DNA of 64,000 nt from Ricordea florida (GCA_949710005.1 OX453282.1:9526679-9590678), one strand, 5' to 3'; numbered from the stretch's first letter, positions 1-8,415 are shown. Made by a program: numbers and translations. The notes: generated from the sequence alone by a model not told the origin.

Positions 1-1469
1 CGATTATTCAGTGATGAAACCTTTGTTGGCCCTAAAGAATGGGTTATTCCAACATTTTTTGTTTCAATGTTTAACGAATTATTTACTCCAAATTTCATGT
101 CTTCAGTGGCTTTCATGAGTTTGTTATTGTACCCAATCACGCTTTCTGTATTTATGATCATGTTACTTGGCATTAGCCAAACCCCCGGAGCTACAGCTAA
201 ATCAAGCCTCAATTTCGATTCCTGCACAGCCAATTGATACCTTTGAACGGAATTGGCGATATCATTTTCAACCACAGCGCTTTCAAATAAAGCTATGAAT
301 TCTTGCTGTGTTTCAATCGCCCCGCCTCCGTTACCAATAATTGAGGTCCTTGTGTTAACTTGTGCACCTAAAACGCAATAAACAAAAGCTTCTGCGGAAC
401 GATTTAATCTTCCAAGCCCTGCCTTTGTGAGGCCATGCCCGTTTATCGGGATAAACCATGCATATTTAAAATCAGCAAAGTCATCATTTCGTATGAAAGA
501 TATTAGATTGCCTTTTAGTTGCTTACCACCTTCATCTGAGAATTTATCTCCTGAACTTGGCCACATATCTGCTTTTTTATCATAACTTCTTATAACATGC
601 TTATTTTGATAATCATGGTCTGGTGCTAAAGGTCTATTCCCGTAATCGATAAATATATCCCCCAAACCATGATTTCTTCCTCCTTTCCACCTAAAGTCGG
701 AATTATTACTAATCCCAAATTCATCACACAATCTATTATACGCTACTTTGTTGTATGGGTTATTCTTTATGGAAAAAGGTTTTTCCTCTGGTAAGGGTAG
801 TTTTAATTCATACAATATTCTTCTTATTGTAAAGTATACGTGAAATGCAACAAAACTTCTAATAACTCTTGGGTAATTTAAACTTTCATTTAAGCTTATA
901 CCGCACCCAGATGTCGCGCACCAAACCGCGAAATTAAGTTGTTGCGGCCAATGATTGAAATCTGGTTTATTCAACCACTTTTTGCACTCCTTTGAGGAAT
1001 AAAATGTTACAACTTGTGATTTAAAAATGTTTCTCATGGGCGAAATGAAGTTCTCCTTATCTGAAGCGTAAATGTCTAAAATAGTTAGCATTTCTGTTAC
1101 ATTTTTTGCAGTTTCACCGAATTCAACACCAGGTAGTGGATATGCTTTGTTTGTAAATGATAAAATTTTTGGGAAAGCCGAGGATATCGCATGATGAGGC
1201 AAATTTTCAACAACTTTCCTTTTTTCGATTACCCCCAAATCTCTAAATAACAAGGTTTTCATATTGGTAGATAACTTGTTAATTAATGTTTGGTCGTTGG
1301 GATCTTTATTTGTGATAATTTTTGTATCATTGAATGCCCACTTAATGTATCCCCCATTGGAATCATTAACAAAAGTGAACCTATAAAGGTTGGCATTTGG
1401 GTATTTAGCTTTGAAATTCACCCATAAACCATGCCCGGCTTTGAAATCTGATAATACATCATCAAACAT
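1..1469 (-). CDS. Unrecognised long Polinton-element protein, partial at left edge
   Basis: An open frame of 489 codons runs from an ATG at 1469 off the left edge, so its C-terminus is missing. I do not recognise a catalytic domain. Visible features are an N-terminus starting MFDDVLSDFKAGHG, a Trp/Cys-rich stretch around FAVWCATSGCG near residues 185-195, and a later Gly-rich stretch. From memory, similar proteins recur in cnidarian Polinton-like elements, but I cannot name a function; a structural or DNA-associated virion role is conceivable. A TTTAAAG box (minus strand, plus coordinates 1499-1507) sits 30 nt before the start, as at the other element genes. Confidence 0.75.
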   Translation of the reverse strand, partial: MFDDVLSDFKAGHGLWVNFKAKYPNANLYRFTFVNDSNGGYIKWAFNDTKIITNKDPNDQTLINKLSTNMKTLLFRDLGVIEKRKVVENLPHHAISSAFPKILSFTNKAYPLPGVEFGETAKNVTEMLTILDIYASDKENFISPMRNIFKSQVVTFYSSKECKKWLNKPDFNHWPQQLNFAVWCATSGCGISLNESLNYPRVIRSFVAFHVYFTIRRILYELKLPLPEEKPFSIKNNPYNKVAYNRLCDEFGISNNSDFRWKGGRNHGLGDIFIDYGNRPLAPDHDYQNKHVIRSYDKKADMWPSSGDKFSDEGGKQLKGNLISFIRNDDFADFKYAWFIPINGHGLTKAGLGRLNRSAEAFVYCVLGAQVNTRTSIIGNGGGAIETQQEFIALFESAVVENDIANSVQRYQLAVQESKLRLDLAVAPGVWLMPSNMIINTESVIGYNNKLMKATEDMKFGVNNSLNIETKNVGITHSLGPTKVSSLNN

Positions 1470-1605
1470 CTTATTCTTTTTGTTTCAGAGAATCTGGTCT
1501 TTAAACTAGAAGATTTAGAATAAGATGTAAAGTATTAATCTTCGTTGGTATTTCTAATTCCTGCAAAACAATTGCAACCAACTTCAGTTTTCTCATATAC
1601 AAGTT

Positions 1606-2205
1606 TTAATGTTCTTTCTCTTCGATAAGTTCTTTTAATAGATCTTCGCGAACTTTCTTCTTTATAATTGACATGTCGAAGTTTTTTTGCGCGTCTCTCC
1701 TGAATTTTTGTCTGATTTCTAGTTTTAGTTTTTGAAACTTTTCCAATTCCGCCAAAATTATGGAAAATTCTTGATCGGATATAGCATTATCTTTCAAAGC
1801 TTTTGAAACCAAATCGTTAATTGTGTTTAATTTTGATTTTGCAATTGCCGCGGTTTGTTCATGTTTACTAACTTTGCCAGAAAGTTTTTTGGCGGTAATA
1901 CCAAATCCAACCGATAATACACCAAAAACTCCGCCTACAGCCCCCAAAGGCACACCAACAATAGCGCCAAAACCTGTGAGAGAAGTTCCAAGTCCGCCTG
2001 CAGATAGAATAACTGAAATCACACCCCCAAAAACACTAATTTTTGTACATATTCCTCTAGCCCTATTATATTTTTTCCTCACTTCTTCGTAATGTTTAAT
2101 TTCTTTCTCAAGATTTTGTAATACTTCGCTTGATTTTTGCAGTCTGAAATTAGCCGGATCTGTATTATTGGGTAATACGGGGTAAATTCTATTGTATTCA
2201 TCCAT
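1606..2205 (-). CDS. Glycine-rich hydrophobic protein with flanking helices (199 aa)
   Basis: The protein has a charged N-terminal helix (about residues 25-50), a long Gly/Val/Ile-rich hydrophobic core (about 55-105) with repeated GG and GxxxG spacing, and a charged C-terminal coiled coil ending in EEKEH. This suggests a membrane-inserting protein. Its place in the capsid-side block suggests a virion or membrane-active role, which is inference only. A TCTAAAG box lies 28 nt upstream of the ATG (plus 2233-2241). I cannot assign it to a named family. Confidence 0.7.
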   Translation of the reverse strand: MDEYNRIYPVLPNNTDPANFRLQKSSEVLQNLEKEIKHYEEVRKKYNRARGICTKISVFGGVISVILSAGGLGTSLTGFGAIVGVPLGAVGGVFGVLSVGFGITAKKLSGKVSKHEQTAAIAKSKLNTINDLVSKALKDNAISDQEFSIILAELEKFQKLKLEIRQKFRRDAQKNFDMSIIKKKVREDLLKELIEEKEH

Positions 2206-2249
2206 CTTGTATTTTACTACTCAACATGAAATCTTTAGATTGGCTTTTG

Positions 2250-3203
2250 TTACTTTCTCTTCTTTTTAAACTGTTCCACAAAATACAGAACTACAGCCAT
2301 TATCAAAAGCCAAGCATTTTCGCCTAAAAATCCAATAACCTGCCCAGCTGTTTTGAAAAGAAAGCTAACGATTGCTCCAATCATTCCGGGTAATATTTGC
2401 CCGAGTTTCTTACCAATGGTTTTCAATCCGTTTCCAACACCTTTTCCTAAAGTAGATAAGCCTTTCGAAAGTTGGGAAACAATAACCCCAATGATAGCGC
2501 CTACAGCGCTTAAAATCGCAAAAGCAGTAAATCCATATTTTTTGAAGATAGTCTTAACCCGCTCTCGCAACGACATTTTTTCCTGTATTTGCTCAGACTC
2601 GCGATCCCGGTTTGCTATTTCATTTTCATCTTCTTCAATTTGCCTATTTAATTCCTCTATTCGTGTTCTCTCCTCTGGTGTTTTCAATGGTTTTTCCTCA
2701 AGAAATTTTTTCTCCGCCCTCTTTTTGTTTTGTGATTCTTTTGTCTTTTCATTTTCGCGATTATTTTCTTCTACAATTTCTTCTGCTCTAGGGCCAAGGG
2801 CATTTTTCAATTGGGCACTAGTAAGTTTAGCCCCGTTTTTTTCATTTATGAATTCTCCATCTCTAAGAACATATTTAGCGGCATTATCTCTTTTTAGTTT
2901 AATGAAGGGTTCTTTGAATGCCTCGCTTAATCCTTTTATAAATTTTTGTAATTTTGCGCGCGGATAAAATGTTCTTATTTCATCTTCTGCAATTTTTTGT
3001 TCTTGCATCTTTTTTAAAAGGGGCTGATTTTCATTAATGCCACCAAATGGAGTTTCTTGCTCTTCATCTTCGCCATCATAATTAGGATATTCTGGTTGGT
3101 TTGTAGATGTAATCGTATCCATTTCAATACCAGCATCATCTTCTTCATCAACATCATCATCATTTAGCTCGGTTGGATCTAAATATTCTCCTCCTTCTGC
3201 CAT
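2250..3203 (-). CDS. Acidic/coiled-coil protein with amphipathic Gly-rich C-terminus (317 aa)
   Basis: Residues 1-60 are acidic (Asp/Glu runs). Residues about 130-215 are strongly charged and coiled-coil-like. The last 100 residues alternate hydrophobic and Lys/Gly positions (GKGVGNGLKTIGKKLGQ) and end in a membrane span plus FKKKRK. An acidic head with an amphipathic membrane-active tail is the kind of design used by minor capsid proteins that disrupt membranes; that role is inferred, not shown. A TCTTAAAGA box lies 27 nt before the ATG. The 86-bp gap to the right is shared with a divergent plus-strand ORF. Confidence 0.7.
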   Translation of the reverse strand: MAEGGEYLDPTELNDDDVDEEDDAGIEMDTITSTNQPEYPNYDGEDEEQETPFGGINENQPLLKKMQEQKIAEDEIRTFYPRAKLQKFIKGLSEAFKEPFIKLKRDNAAKYVLRDGEFINEKNGAKLTSAQLKNALGPRAEEIVEENNRENEKTKESQNKKRAEKKFLEEKPLKTPEERTRIEELNRQIEEDENEIANRDRESEQIQEKMSLRERVKTIFKKYGFTAFAILSAVGAIIGVIVSQLSKGLSTLGKGVGNGLKTIGKKLGQILPGMIGAIVSFLFKTAGQVIGFLGENAWLLIMAVVLYFVEQFKKKRK

Positions 3204-3289
3204 GATTTTTTACTCATCAGTAAAGAAATCTTTAAGACTTTTTAAAAATTGAATTATGATTTAAAAGATAAAAAAGTAAAATAAGAAAA

Positions 3290-3577
3290 ATGACGAGTAA
3301 AGAAGGACAAGAATACAAAACTATTAAAATTAGCACCGACGATTTTGTAAATTACGGTAAAAAAATAGGATTTGTTGTTTCGTATCAAGATGCCAATAAA
3401 ATTTTAAGTAAATTTCAAAAAGAATATGATCCAGATAGAGACATTGAAGAAGATAAAAGGAAAATGAGAGCTGAATTAGCAGAAAAATATGGAATAGAAA
3501 ATGATAATAGTATTAGTGATGAGGAAATGTTGAAAAAACTTGCCTCGAAAATATGTTGGATAACTTATTTCAATTGA
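3290..3577 (+). CDS. Small 95-aa ORF on the strand opposite its neighbours
   Basis: This ORF lies between two minus-strand genes. The protein is charged and helical, with no recognised domain. Two things support it being real: an ATTTAAAAG box at 3259-3267, 23-31 nt before the ATG and identical to the box before the polymerase gene, and the lack of any opposing minus-strand gene here. Its last residues (KICWITYFN) are read from the left arm and loop of a hairpin shared with the convergent gene, so its end may have been altered. Function unknown. Confidence 0.5.
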   Translation: MTSKEGQEYKTIKISTDDFVNYGKKIGFVVSYQDANKILSKFQKEYDPDRDIEEDKRKMRAELAEKYGIENDNSISDEEMLKKLASKICWITYFN

Positions 3578-3599
3578 CGTACACAAAGTTATCCAACAT
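3553..3599. terminator. Perfect 14-bp hairpin between convergent genes
   Basis: The arms 3553-3566 (atgttggataactt) and 3586-3599 are exact reverse complements around a 19-nt loop. The plus-strand stop codon (3575-3577) is in the loop, and the minus-strand stop (3599-3601) overlaps the right arm. This position suggests a shared 3'-end or termination signal working on both strands. Confidence 0.6.
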
Positions 3600-3991
3600 T
3601 ACAAGAATTTACTAGCCGCATACCCTAAAGCCAACATTCCTCCCCCTACATATACCATTTCACCTGTTTTTTGATCATCGCTTGGTTTGTAATAATCAGA
3701 GAATTTTGGTTTTTGCATTTGGCTGTACAATTCAAAAGCTTGATTTGTGGTTGAAAAATTTTTTGATGCTTGGTATTTTTCATCTTTTTTCTTCATTTTC
3801 CAATCAATCATTTTTTGTCTTTTTTCCTGATATTCTGCGTAATCTCTTTGGTATTTTTCCATTGCTTTATCGTGTCGTATTTTTTCTGTATCAACTTTAT
3901 TCCCTGTAAGATATTTTGCAAGAATATTTCCGCCAGTAAATGCCGTTGCATTCAATATAGCCCCACCAATCATCATCATTATTGTTGCCAT
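3599..3991 (-). CDS. Small two-span membrane protein (130 aa)
   Basis: An N-terminal hydrophobic segment (about residues 3-27) and a C-terminal Gly-rich one (about 113-130) flank a charged helix rich in Lys, Glu and Gln. The segment KPKFSDYYKPSDDQKTGE before the last span resembles a motif I recall from small proteins of cnidarian Polinton-like elements. It abuts the 72-aa gene, with one base between this start (3991) and the neighbour's stop, so the two are probably co-transcribed. A virion membrane protein is a reasonable inference. Confidence 0.7.
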   Translation of the reverse strand: MATIMMMIGGAILNATAFTGGNILAKYLTGNKVDTEKIRHDKAMEKYQRDYAEYQEKRQKMIDWKMKKKDEKYQASKNFSTTNQAFELYSQMQKPKFSDYYKPSDDQKTGEMVYVGGGMLALGYAASKFL

Positions 3992-3992
3992 T

Positions 3993-4211
3993 TTACTTTG
4001 GTAAAATCTTTTGATCCTCTAAATATGTTTTTAGATACATACTTCCAGATAATACAGCAACCCATTTTGCGTAATTTGTAATACTTGAGGATGGGTCGCT
4101 CAAAAATGATTCTTTCATCATCTTTTTTGCTACATAACCAACTCCCGCCCCCAATCCAATAAGTACTGCTGAATCAGTTACAGTTTTCACAAGTTTGTTT
4201 TCGCTTGACAT
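3993..4211 (-). CDS. Small membrane protein (72 aa)
   Basis: The protein has two hydrophobic stretches: AVLIGLGAGVGYVAKKMM (about residues 15-32) and WVAVLSGSMYLKTYL (about 50-64). It lies directly upstream of the 130-aa membrane protein. A 14-bp inverted repeat (4210-4223 and 4249-4262) begins at its start codon, and an ATTTAAAAG box (plus 4234-4242) lies in the loop. Function unknown; its size and place suit a minor virion membrane component. Confidence 0.65.
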   Translation of the reverse strand: MSSENKLVKTVTDSAVLIGLGAGVGYVAKKMMKESFLSDPSSSITNYAKWVAVLSGSMYLKTYLEDQKILPK

Positions 4212-4262
4212 TTTTTACTACATCATTAAGAAACTTTTAAATAACTTTATGTAGTAAAAAAT
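4210..4262. promoter_or_regulatory. Hairpin enclosing the promoter-like box of the 72-aa gene
   Basis: Arms 4210-4223 (attttttactacat) and 4249-4262 pair perfectly over a 25-nt loop that contains the ATTTAAAAG box. The left arm includes part of the 72-aa start codon. Confidence 0.5.
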
Positions 4263-4271
4263 AATTTATAA

Positions 4272-4712
4272 TTACATCATTCCAATTTTTGGACGATCTA
4301 GGGTCTGCGCTTGAGTATTTGGTTGTGGATTATGAATCTTTATGGGTGGGGCTTGAAAAGGTTGTGGTATTTGGGGAACTTGAGATAAATCAGGTATTCT
4401 ATTTTTATAATATCTCATAAACATATCAAATGCTGTAAAGCCTATTCCAACAATGGATAAAACAGTAGTAAAAGATAGCTCTGGAAGCCACGCTTTTGCT
4501 TCATTGTTTGACTTTTCTTCTTTATCTTCACTAACCACTTGTTCCCTTTCACGTTTCATTTCCCTAGCTAATGCTTCTTTTGCTTTTTTATTATATTCCG
4601 CTAATTTTTTACCAGCTGCTACTTTTTTAGGATCTTTCTCCCTCTTTTTAGTATCTTTATTTTCAGGTGCGGGATCAGCCGTAATTTGCTCAACTTCAGA
4701 TTGTTCAGACAT
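4272..4712 (-). CDS. Basic protein with single membrane span and Pro-rich tail (146 aa)
   Basis: Residues 1-70 are Lys/Glu-rich with the stretch KDPKKVAAGKKLAEYNKKA. A single hydrophobic segment follows (about 80-98, FTTVLSIVGIGFTAFDMF), then a Pro/Gln-rich tail. The N-terminal pattern resembles a small protein I recall from other cnidarian Polinton-like elements. The basic part could bind DNA while the span anchors it; this is inference. An AGATCTAAAAAC box lies 24 nt before the start (plus 4736-4747). Confidence 0.7.
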   Translation of the reverse strand: MSEQSEVEQITADPAPENKDTKKREKDPKKVAAGKKLAEYNKKAKEALAREMKREREQVVSEDKEEKSNNEAKAWLPELSFTTVLSIVGIGFTAFDMFMRYYKNRIPDLSQVPQIPQPFQAPPIKIHNPQPNTQAQTLDRPKIGMM

Positions 4713-4749
4713 TGTTATTTAGATGCTGCAAATAAGTTTTTAGATCTGT

Positions 4750-5280
4750 TTAATATACTGTATCAACACCCTCAGTAGATTGCTTATTTTCCTGATTAGT
4801 TGTGGTAGAATTTACTGTATTTTGTTGTATTTTTCCTATTTTAACGTGCTTAGCTACTTGAAATAATCCGCTAGCAAGTGCAGCCAGTCTTCCTGATTTT
4901 AATGCTAATAGACCAACAATGTTTGTTAGTTCACGATTAACTAAATCATCATTCTTCAAATCCTTACAAAGTGCATCAATGTCATCAACCGGAACTAAAT
5001 ATGAAATAATTTTAGAAATTAATTGAAGGGATGAATCTACCACCCCACCACTAATTTTCTTACCCATTACCGATTGATAACGATTAAAATATTTTTCTAC
5101 ATCGCGTTCCGCTAATTTTTTTACATCGCCCAGGCTCATATCAACCCCTAAATATTCCTTTGTTGTCCCAAGCACTGCGAGAATGGCTAGTGATTCTTGT
5201 TTAACTTCAAGATCCTCACTTTGATTAGTATCATTTTTTACCTCTGTCTTTTCTTCAATGTAATCTTCAACGTTTGTCAT
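4750..5280 (-). CDS. Helical element protein of unknown function (about 176 aa)
   Basis: The longest frame starts at 5316 and overlaps the ATPase end, but the internal ATG at 5280 (MTNVEDYIEE) gives a non-overlapping gene 5 nt after the ATPase stop, so I chose it. The protein has an acidic N-terminus, a helical middle (DMSLGDVKKLAERDVEKYF) and a hydrophobic segment LLALKSGRLAALASGLFQVA near its end. No clear TYTAAA box precedes it, which fits co-transcription with the ATPase. Function unknown. Confidence 0.7.
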   Translation of the reverse strand: MTNVEDYIEEKTEVKNDTNQSEDLEVKQESLAILAVLGTTKEYLGVDMSLGDVKKLAERDVEKYFNRYQSVMGKKISGGVVDSSLQLISKIISYLVPVDDIDALCKDLKNDDLVNRELTNIVGLLALKSGRLAALASGLFQVAKHVKIGKIQQNTVNSTTTNQENKQSTEGVDTVY

Positions 5281-5285
5281 CTTTG

Positions 5286-5912
5286 TTAAATCACCTCGGG
5301 AATCTCTAAATAGCAATTAAATGGGTAACGCAAACTCAAACAAAGTCTAGAATATTTTTCAGTTTTCAAGAGTTGGACAAACTTTTTACCTAATTCATAA
5401 TCCAAATCACCACCATAATCTTCAAAAAACATTTTCATACCTTTTTGTGATGGATTATGAAAAGTAACAACGCAGGCCACATTTTCTCGGAATGGTTTTG
5501 CTATTGATGTTAATTGTTGAGTTAAAACCCACATTGATAAACCATGATGCCTTCCGGAGAATGCTAAATCTATAAATTTATTAGATCTTTTCTTCAGATC
5601 AGTGGATACAGCGCAATCATCTAAAATTATTAGTGTATTTGTACCAGAGAATAAAGTTTGGCAATCATTTAACAATTCATTAATCTCATCTGTATTACTT
5701 GCATCGGGTGATAATACAAAGAATCTCTTATCCCCGATAGCAAAATTATGATATGTTTTATTTTTAGAATAGGTTGGGCAAATTAAAACAATATATTCAA
5801 AAACTTTTCGGAAAGTACCTCGTAGCTGTTCAATTAGGTACTTTGTTTTCCCACAATTTGTTGGTCCTGTTATAATACAATGAAATGGGGTTTTATCTCT
5901 TAAATCTTCCAT
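5286..5912 (-). CDS. A32-like genome-packaging ATPase
   Basis: This is a P-loop NTPase of the FtsK/HerA-type packaging ATPases used by Polintons, adintoviruses and large DNA viruses to drive DNA into capsids. The Walker A motif GPTNCGKT is followed by Walker B LIILDD about 75 residues later, then the conserved-looking GRHHGLSMWVLTQQ. The longest frame begins at 5927, but the second Met (MEDLRDK, 5912) places the TCTAAAAAC box 24 nt upstream, the spacing seen at the other genes, so 5912 is the likelier start. The 208-residue length suits this family. It sits next to the presumed capsid gene, the usual pairing. Confidence 0.88.
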   Translation of the reverse strand: MEDLRDKTPFHCIITGPTNCGKTKYLIEQLRGTFRKVFEYIVLICPTYSKNKTYHNFAIGDKRFFVLSPDASNTDEINELLNDCQTLFSGTNTLIILDDCAVSTDLKKRSNKFIDLAFSGRHHGLSMWVLTQQLTSIAKPFRENVACVVTFHNPSQKGMKMFFEDYGGDLDYELGKKFVQLLKTEKYSRLCLSLRYPFNCYLEIPEVI

Positions 5913-5947
5913 GATTTTTTGTATCATAACATTATGTTTTTAGATTC

Positions 5948-7189
5948 TCAGTACTTAATTGATCTCAAACTTGAATTCATTATTTCCATCATTGCATCAG
6001 CTACAACAAACATATAACAAGTTATTGTTCCTGAAACGCTTTGTTTCCTTTTAATTTCTATTTTTACACCATCGTGTGTATTATTTAGAGCTAGCCCTCC
6101 CCCATGAATGATATTATCTGGATGTGTTCTAGTATCAACCCAAAGAGCAAACTTATCCGCGTAAAATTCTTTTTCTTTCAATGAAATTTGTAAGCCATAA
6201 TCTCTATGAAATCGTTTTTTCACGGATTCCCAAAAATCAGACGGAATCATTCCCCTAGAGTATATTCTATTTGGCACACCATCAACATCAATTTCAACGG
6301 AAGATATACCTGGATTATAAAAATTTTCAGAATCCCTTGCTCCTGCAGTTTGAGGTAATAAAAACAAAAATAATACCCCAGTCATTGATCTTCTCGGTAA
6401 ATTAATATGCTGATTAATAACACCATCACCTCCAATGGAAAATGTAAAAGTTTTATGTAAGGTAATATTTTCATAAAAGAATCCTTTACCAACTTGATAT
6501 GTTGATTGTGCCTCTCGGGCTAAGTATTCGCTTGAAATTGAAGAATATTCTAACTCTAAGTTTTTGATTGAATATGATGGTGCTTTAGTTGTATCAGAAT
6601 AAATAAGAATATTATTGATTGGGGCAAGTGTAAGCTCAAATATTAGATGGTTTTCCAACGCTTTCGGATAAAAAACACCATGATCGTTTAAAATAGGGTG
6701 ATTTATTGGTATTCTATACTTTGAACCATGAACATTAGCTAGAGCAACTTCTTTTACATCTTGTGTTTTTGCATCTCCAGCTTTTGTTCTAAGTTTTCTA
6801 ATATTTAACGAAGAAATACCTTGTTTTAATCTATCTTCGCGCTCTTCTTCAGTTAAGAATAAATCATGATATGTTTGAAATAGATCATATCTTTGAGTAT
6901 CTTGTAATGTTTCACCTCCAAAAAGAACTTTTAGTCTGGTTACAAGATTACGGCCCACATTATTAACAACTGTATTATTAGCATGTCCCTCAACATCTAA
7001 ATCAAATAGAAGAGATACACTTCCAGGCACAATCACTAAATTATCTGAAAGTTTTGGAATATTTATGTATAATGTTTCTCCAGGACTGGCTGATGATGGA
7101 TTTAGAGTAATTCTGTTGAATGTTGATTCTGCCTTCAAACCAAAAGGTTCCCTTGGAATTCTGTTTGGATTAATTTTTTCAGACGTCAT
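5948..7189 (-). CDS. Probable major capsid protein (double jelly-roll type)
   Basis: This is a 413-residue beta-rich protein without enzymatic motifs or membrane spans. I assign it as the capsid protein from its size, its place between the packaging ATPase and the integrase, and similarity, from memory, to capsid-type proteins of cnidarian Polinton-like elements (for example LQDTQRYDLFQTYHDLFLT and the later NHPILNDHGVFYPKAL). The fold cannot be seen from sequence alone; a structure prediction showing two jelly rolls would settle it. A GGTTTAAAGG box lies 28 nt upstream, and AGTATCTTATAAAT lies just before the start. The frame is intact. Confidence 0.7.
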   Translation of the reverse strand: MTSEKINPNRIPREPFGLKAESTFNRITLNPSSASPGETLYINIPKLSDNLVIVPGSVSLLFDLDVEGHANNTVVNNVGRNLVTRLKVLFGGETLQDTQRYDLFQTYHDLFLTEEEREDRLKQGISSLNIRKLRTKAGDAKTQDVKEVALANVHGSKYRIPINHPILNDHGVFYPKALENHLIFELTLAPINNILIYSDTTKAPSYSIKNLELEYSSISSEYLAREAQSTYQVGKGFFYENITLHKTFTFSIGGDGVINQHINLPRRSMTGVLFLFLLPQTAGARDSENFYNPGISSVEIDVDGVPNRIYSRGMIPSDFWESVKKRFHRDYGLQISLKEKEFYADKFALWVDTRTHPDNIIHGGGLALNNTHDGVKIEIKRKQSVSGTITCYMFVVADAMMEIMNSSLRSIKY

Positions 7190-7219
7190 ACTTGATTTAT
7201 AAGATACTTTGGCTAACCT

Positions 7220-7408
7220 TTAAACCTGTGTTGTTCTATTATTCTCTAATTTATTAATATGTTTTAATAACTTTTCTCTCGCACTAGGTATTAAAATCAA
7301 AACATTAAAAATATCATCACCATCTTCCATATCTAGAATTTTTTTAATGATAATTTTTTTCATAATGTTAATTTGATATCCAGAAAAAATTATTTTTTCT
7401 TCCCCCAT
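7220..7408 (-). CDS. Small ORF between capsid and integrase (62 aa)
   Basis: A short Lys/Ile-rich frame lies 30 nt from the capsid start. It shares the element's promoter-like layout: a TTTAAA box 25 nt upstream (plus 7433-7441) and CAAGTATCTTATAAAT beside the ATG, nearly the same as before the capsid gene. That shared upstream DNA is the main support. No domain is recognised. Confidence 0.45.
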   Translation of the reverse strand: MGEEKIIFSGYQINIMKKIIIKKILDMEDGDDIFNVLILIPSAREKLLKHINKLENNRTTQV

Positions 7409-7439
7409 TTTAATTTATAAGATACTTGTTTATTTTTAA
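7409..7439. promoter_or_regulatory. 31-bp bidirectional promoter region
   Basis: Only 31 bp separate the minus-strand 62-aa start (7408) from the plus-strand integrase start (7440). It contains a plus-strand AATTTATAAG 22-31 nt before the integrase ATG and a minus-strand TTTAAA box that overlaps the integrase start codon. Confidence 0.5.
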
Positions 7440-8414
7440 ATGATGTCAAAAATATATTATTCGACTGAAGGGTATTGGAAAGGATATTCCGCGATTCCTA
7501 AATTAGCTGAGAAGGCTAGAGTAAGTGAAAATGAGGCAAAAAGGTGGTTAGAGAAACAGGCAATATGGCAAATCTATCTTCCAGCTCCAAAATATATACC
7601 TAGACCACACTGGACTGTGGATAAACCAAATCAGATTCACCAAGCAGATTTATTATTTTTACCGCATGATAGAGTTGGAAGAAAAACATATAAATATGCG
7701 TTAGTTGTGGTTGATATCGCCTCGAGATATAAAGATGCGGAGCCATTAACTTCAAAAGAAAGTCGAGAGATATCAGAAGCTTTTACAAAAATATATTCTA
7801 GAAGATTGGAATACCCTAAAACATTAATGGTTGATCCAGGAAAGGAATTTATGGGTGAAGTTAGTAAACTCATGAATTACCATAATGTAAGAATACAAAG
7901 AAGTGAAGCTGGTAATCATAGAGCTCAAGCATTTGTAGAAAATGCAAATAGAATATTGGGGGAAAGATTATTTAGTCATCAATATGCGCAAGAAATGATT
8001 AGTGATGGGCGATCTAGAGTATGGGTGAAAAGATTACCAGCTATTCTAAAAACTTTGAATAATACAAAAAAGAGAATAACCGGTAAAGAGCCTGATGAGG
8101 CTATAAAAATGAAAGAGGTTGATATTAAAACTAAAAATTACAAGCGGGTTGTAGGGCTTGATGAGGTTAGACTACCAACTGAAGTTAGGGTTAGATATTT
8201 ATTATCCCCGGGTGAGCTTGAGGGTGGTGAAAGAAGAAGAGCCACAGATCCTATTTGGAGTATAAAAGTTTATTATATTTCTGGAAGTAGAATTTCTCCT
8301 AATCAGCCTGTTTTATACTTTTTACAAGATGGCCCAAGACGAGGTTTTGTAAGGGAAGAGTTACAGGTTATTCCGTATGATACAGAGTTACCCCCTAATT
8401 CTGTTTTGAAATGA
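7440..8414 (+). CDS. Retroviral-type (RVE, DDE) integrase
   Basis: This enzyme inserts the element into host DNA. The RVE catalytic triad is readable: D70 (HQADLLFLP), D132 (LMVDPGKEF) and E167 (AQAFVENANRI), with 34 residues between the second and third, close to the canonical DD35E spacing. An N-terminal helical region precedes the core and a basic beta-rich C-terminal region follows. At 324 aa it matches Polinton/adintovirus integrases. The start could be either of two adjacent ATGs (7440 or 7443). It converges on the polymerase gene with a single base between stop codons. The intact triad suggests recent activity. Confidence 0.9.
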   Translation: MMSKIYYSTEGYWKGYSAIPKLAEKARVSENEAKRWLEKQAIWQIYLPAPKYIPRPHWTVDKPNQIHQADLLFLPHDRVGRKTYKYALVVVDIASRYKDAEPLTSKESREISEAFTKIYSRRLEYPKTLMVDPGKEFMGEVSKLMNYHNVRIQRSEAGNHRAQAFVENANRILGERLFSHQYAQEMISDGRSRVWVKRLPAILKTLNNTKKRITGKEPDEAIKMKEVDIKTKNYKRVVGLDEVRLPTEVRVRYLLSPGELEGGERRRATDPIWSIKVYYISGSRISPNQPVLYFLQDGPRRGFVREELQVIPYDTELPPNSVLK

Positions 8415-8415
8415 T

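Noticed and set aside
1823-2967. Plus-strand ORFs of 89 and 204 codons opposite the 199- and 317-aa genes
   Set aside because: They are complements of Gly/Lys-rich minus-strand genes, have no promoter-like box and no recognisable composition.
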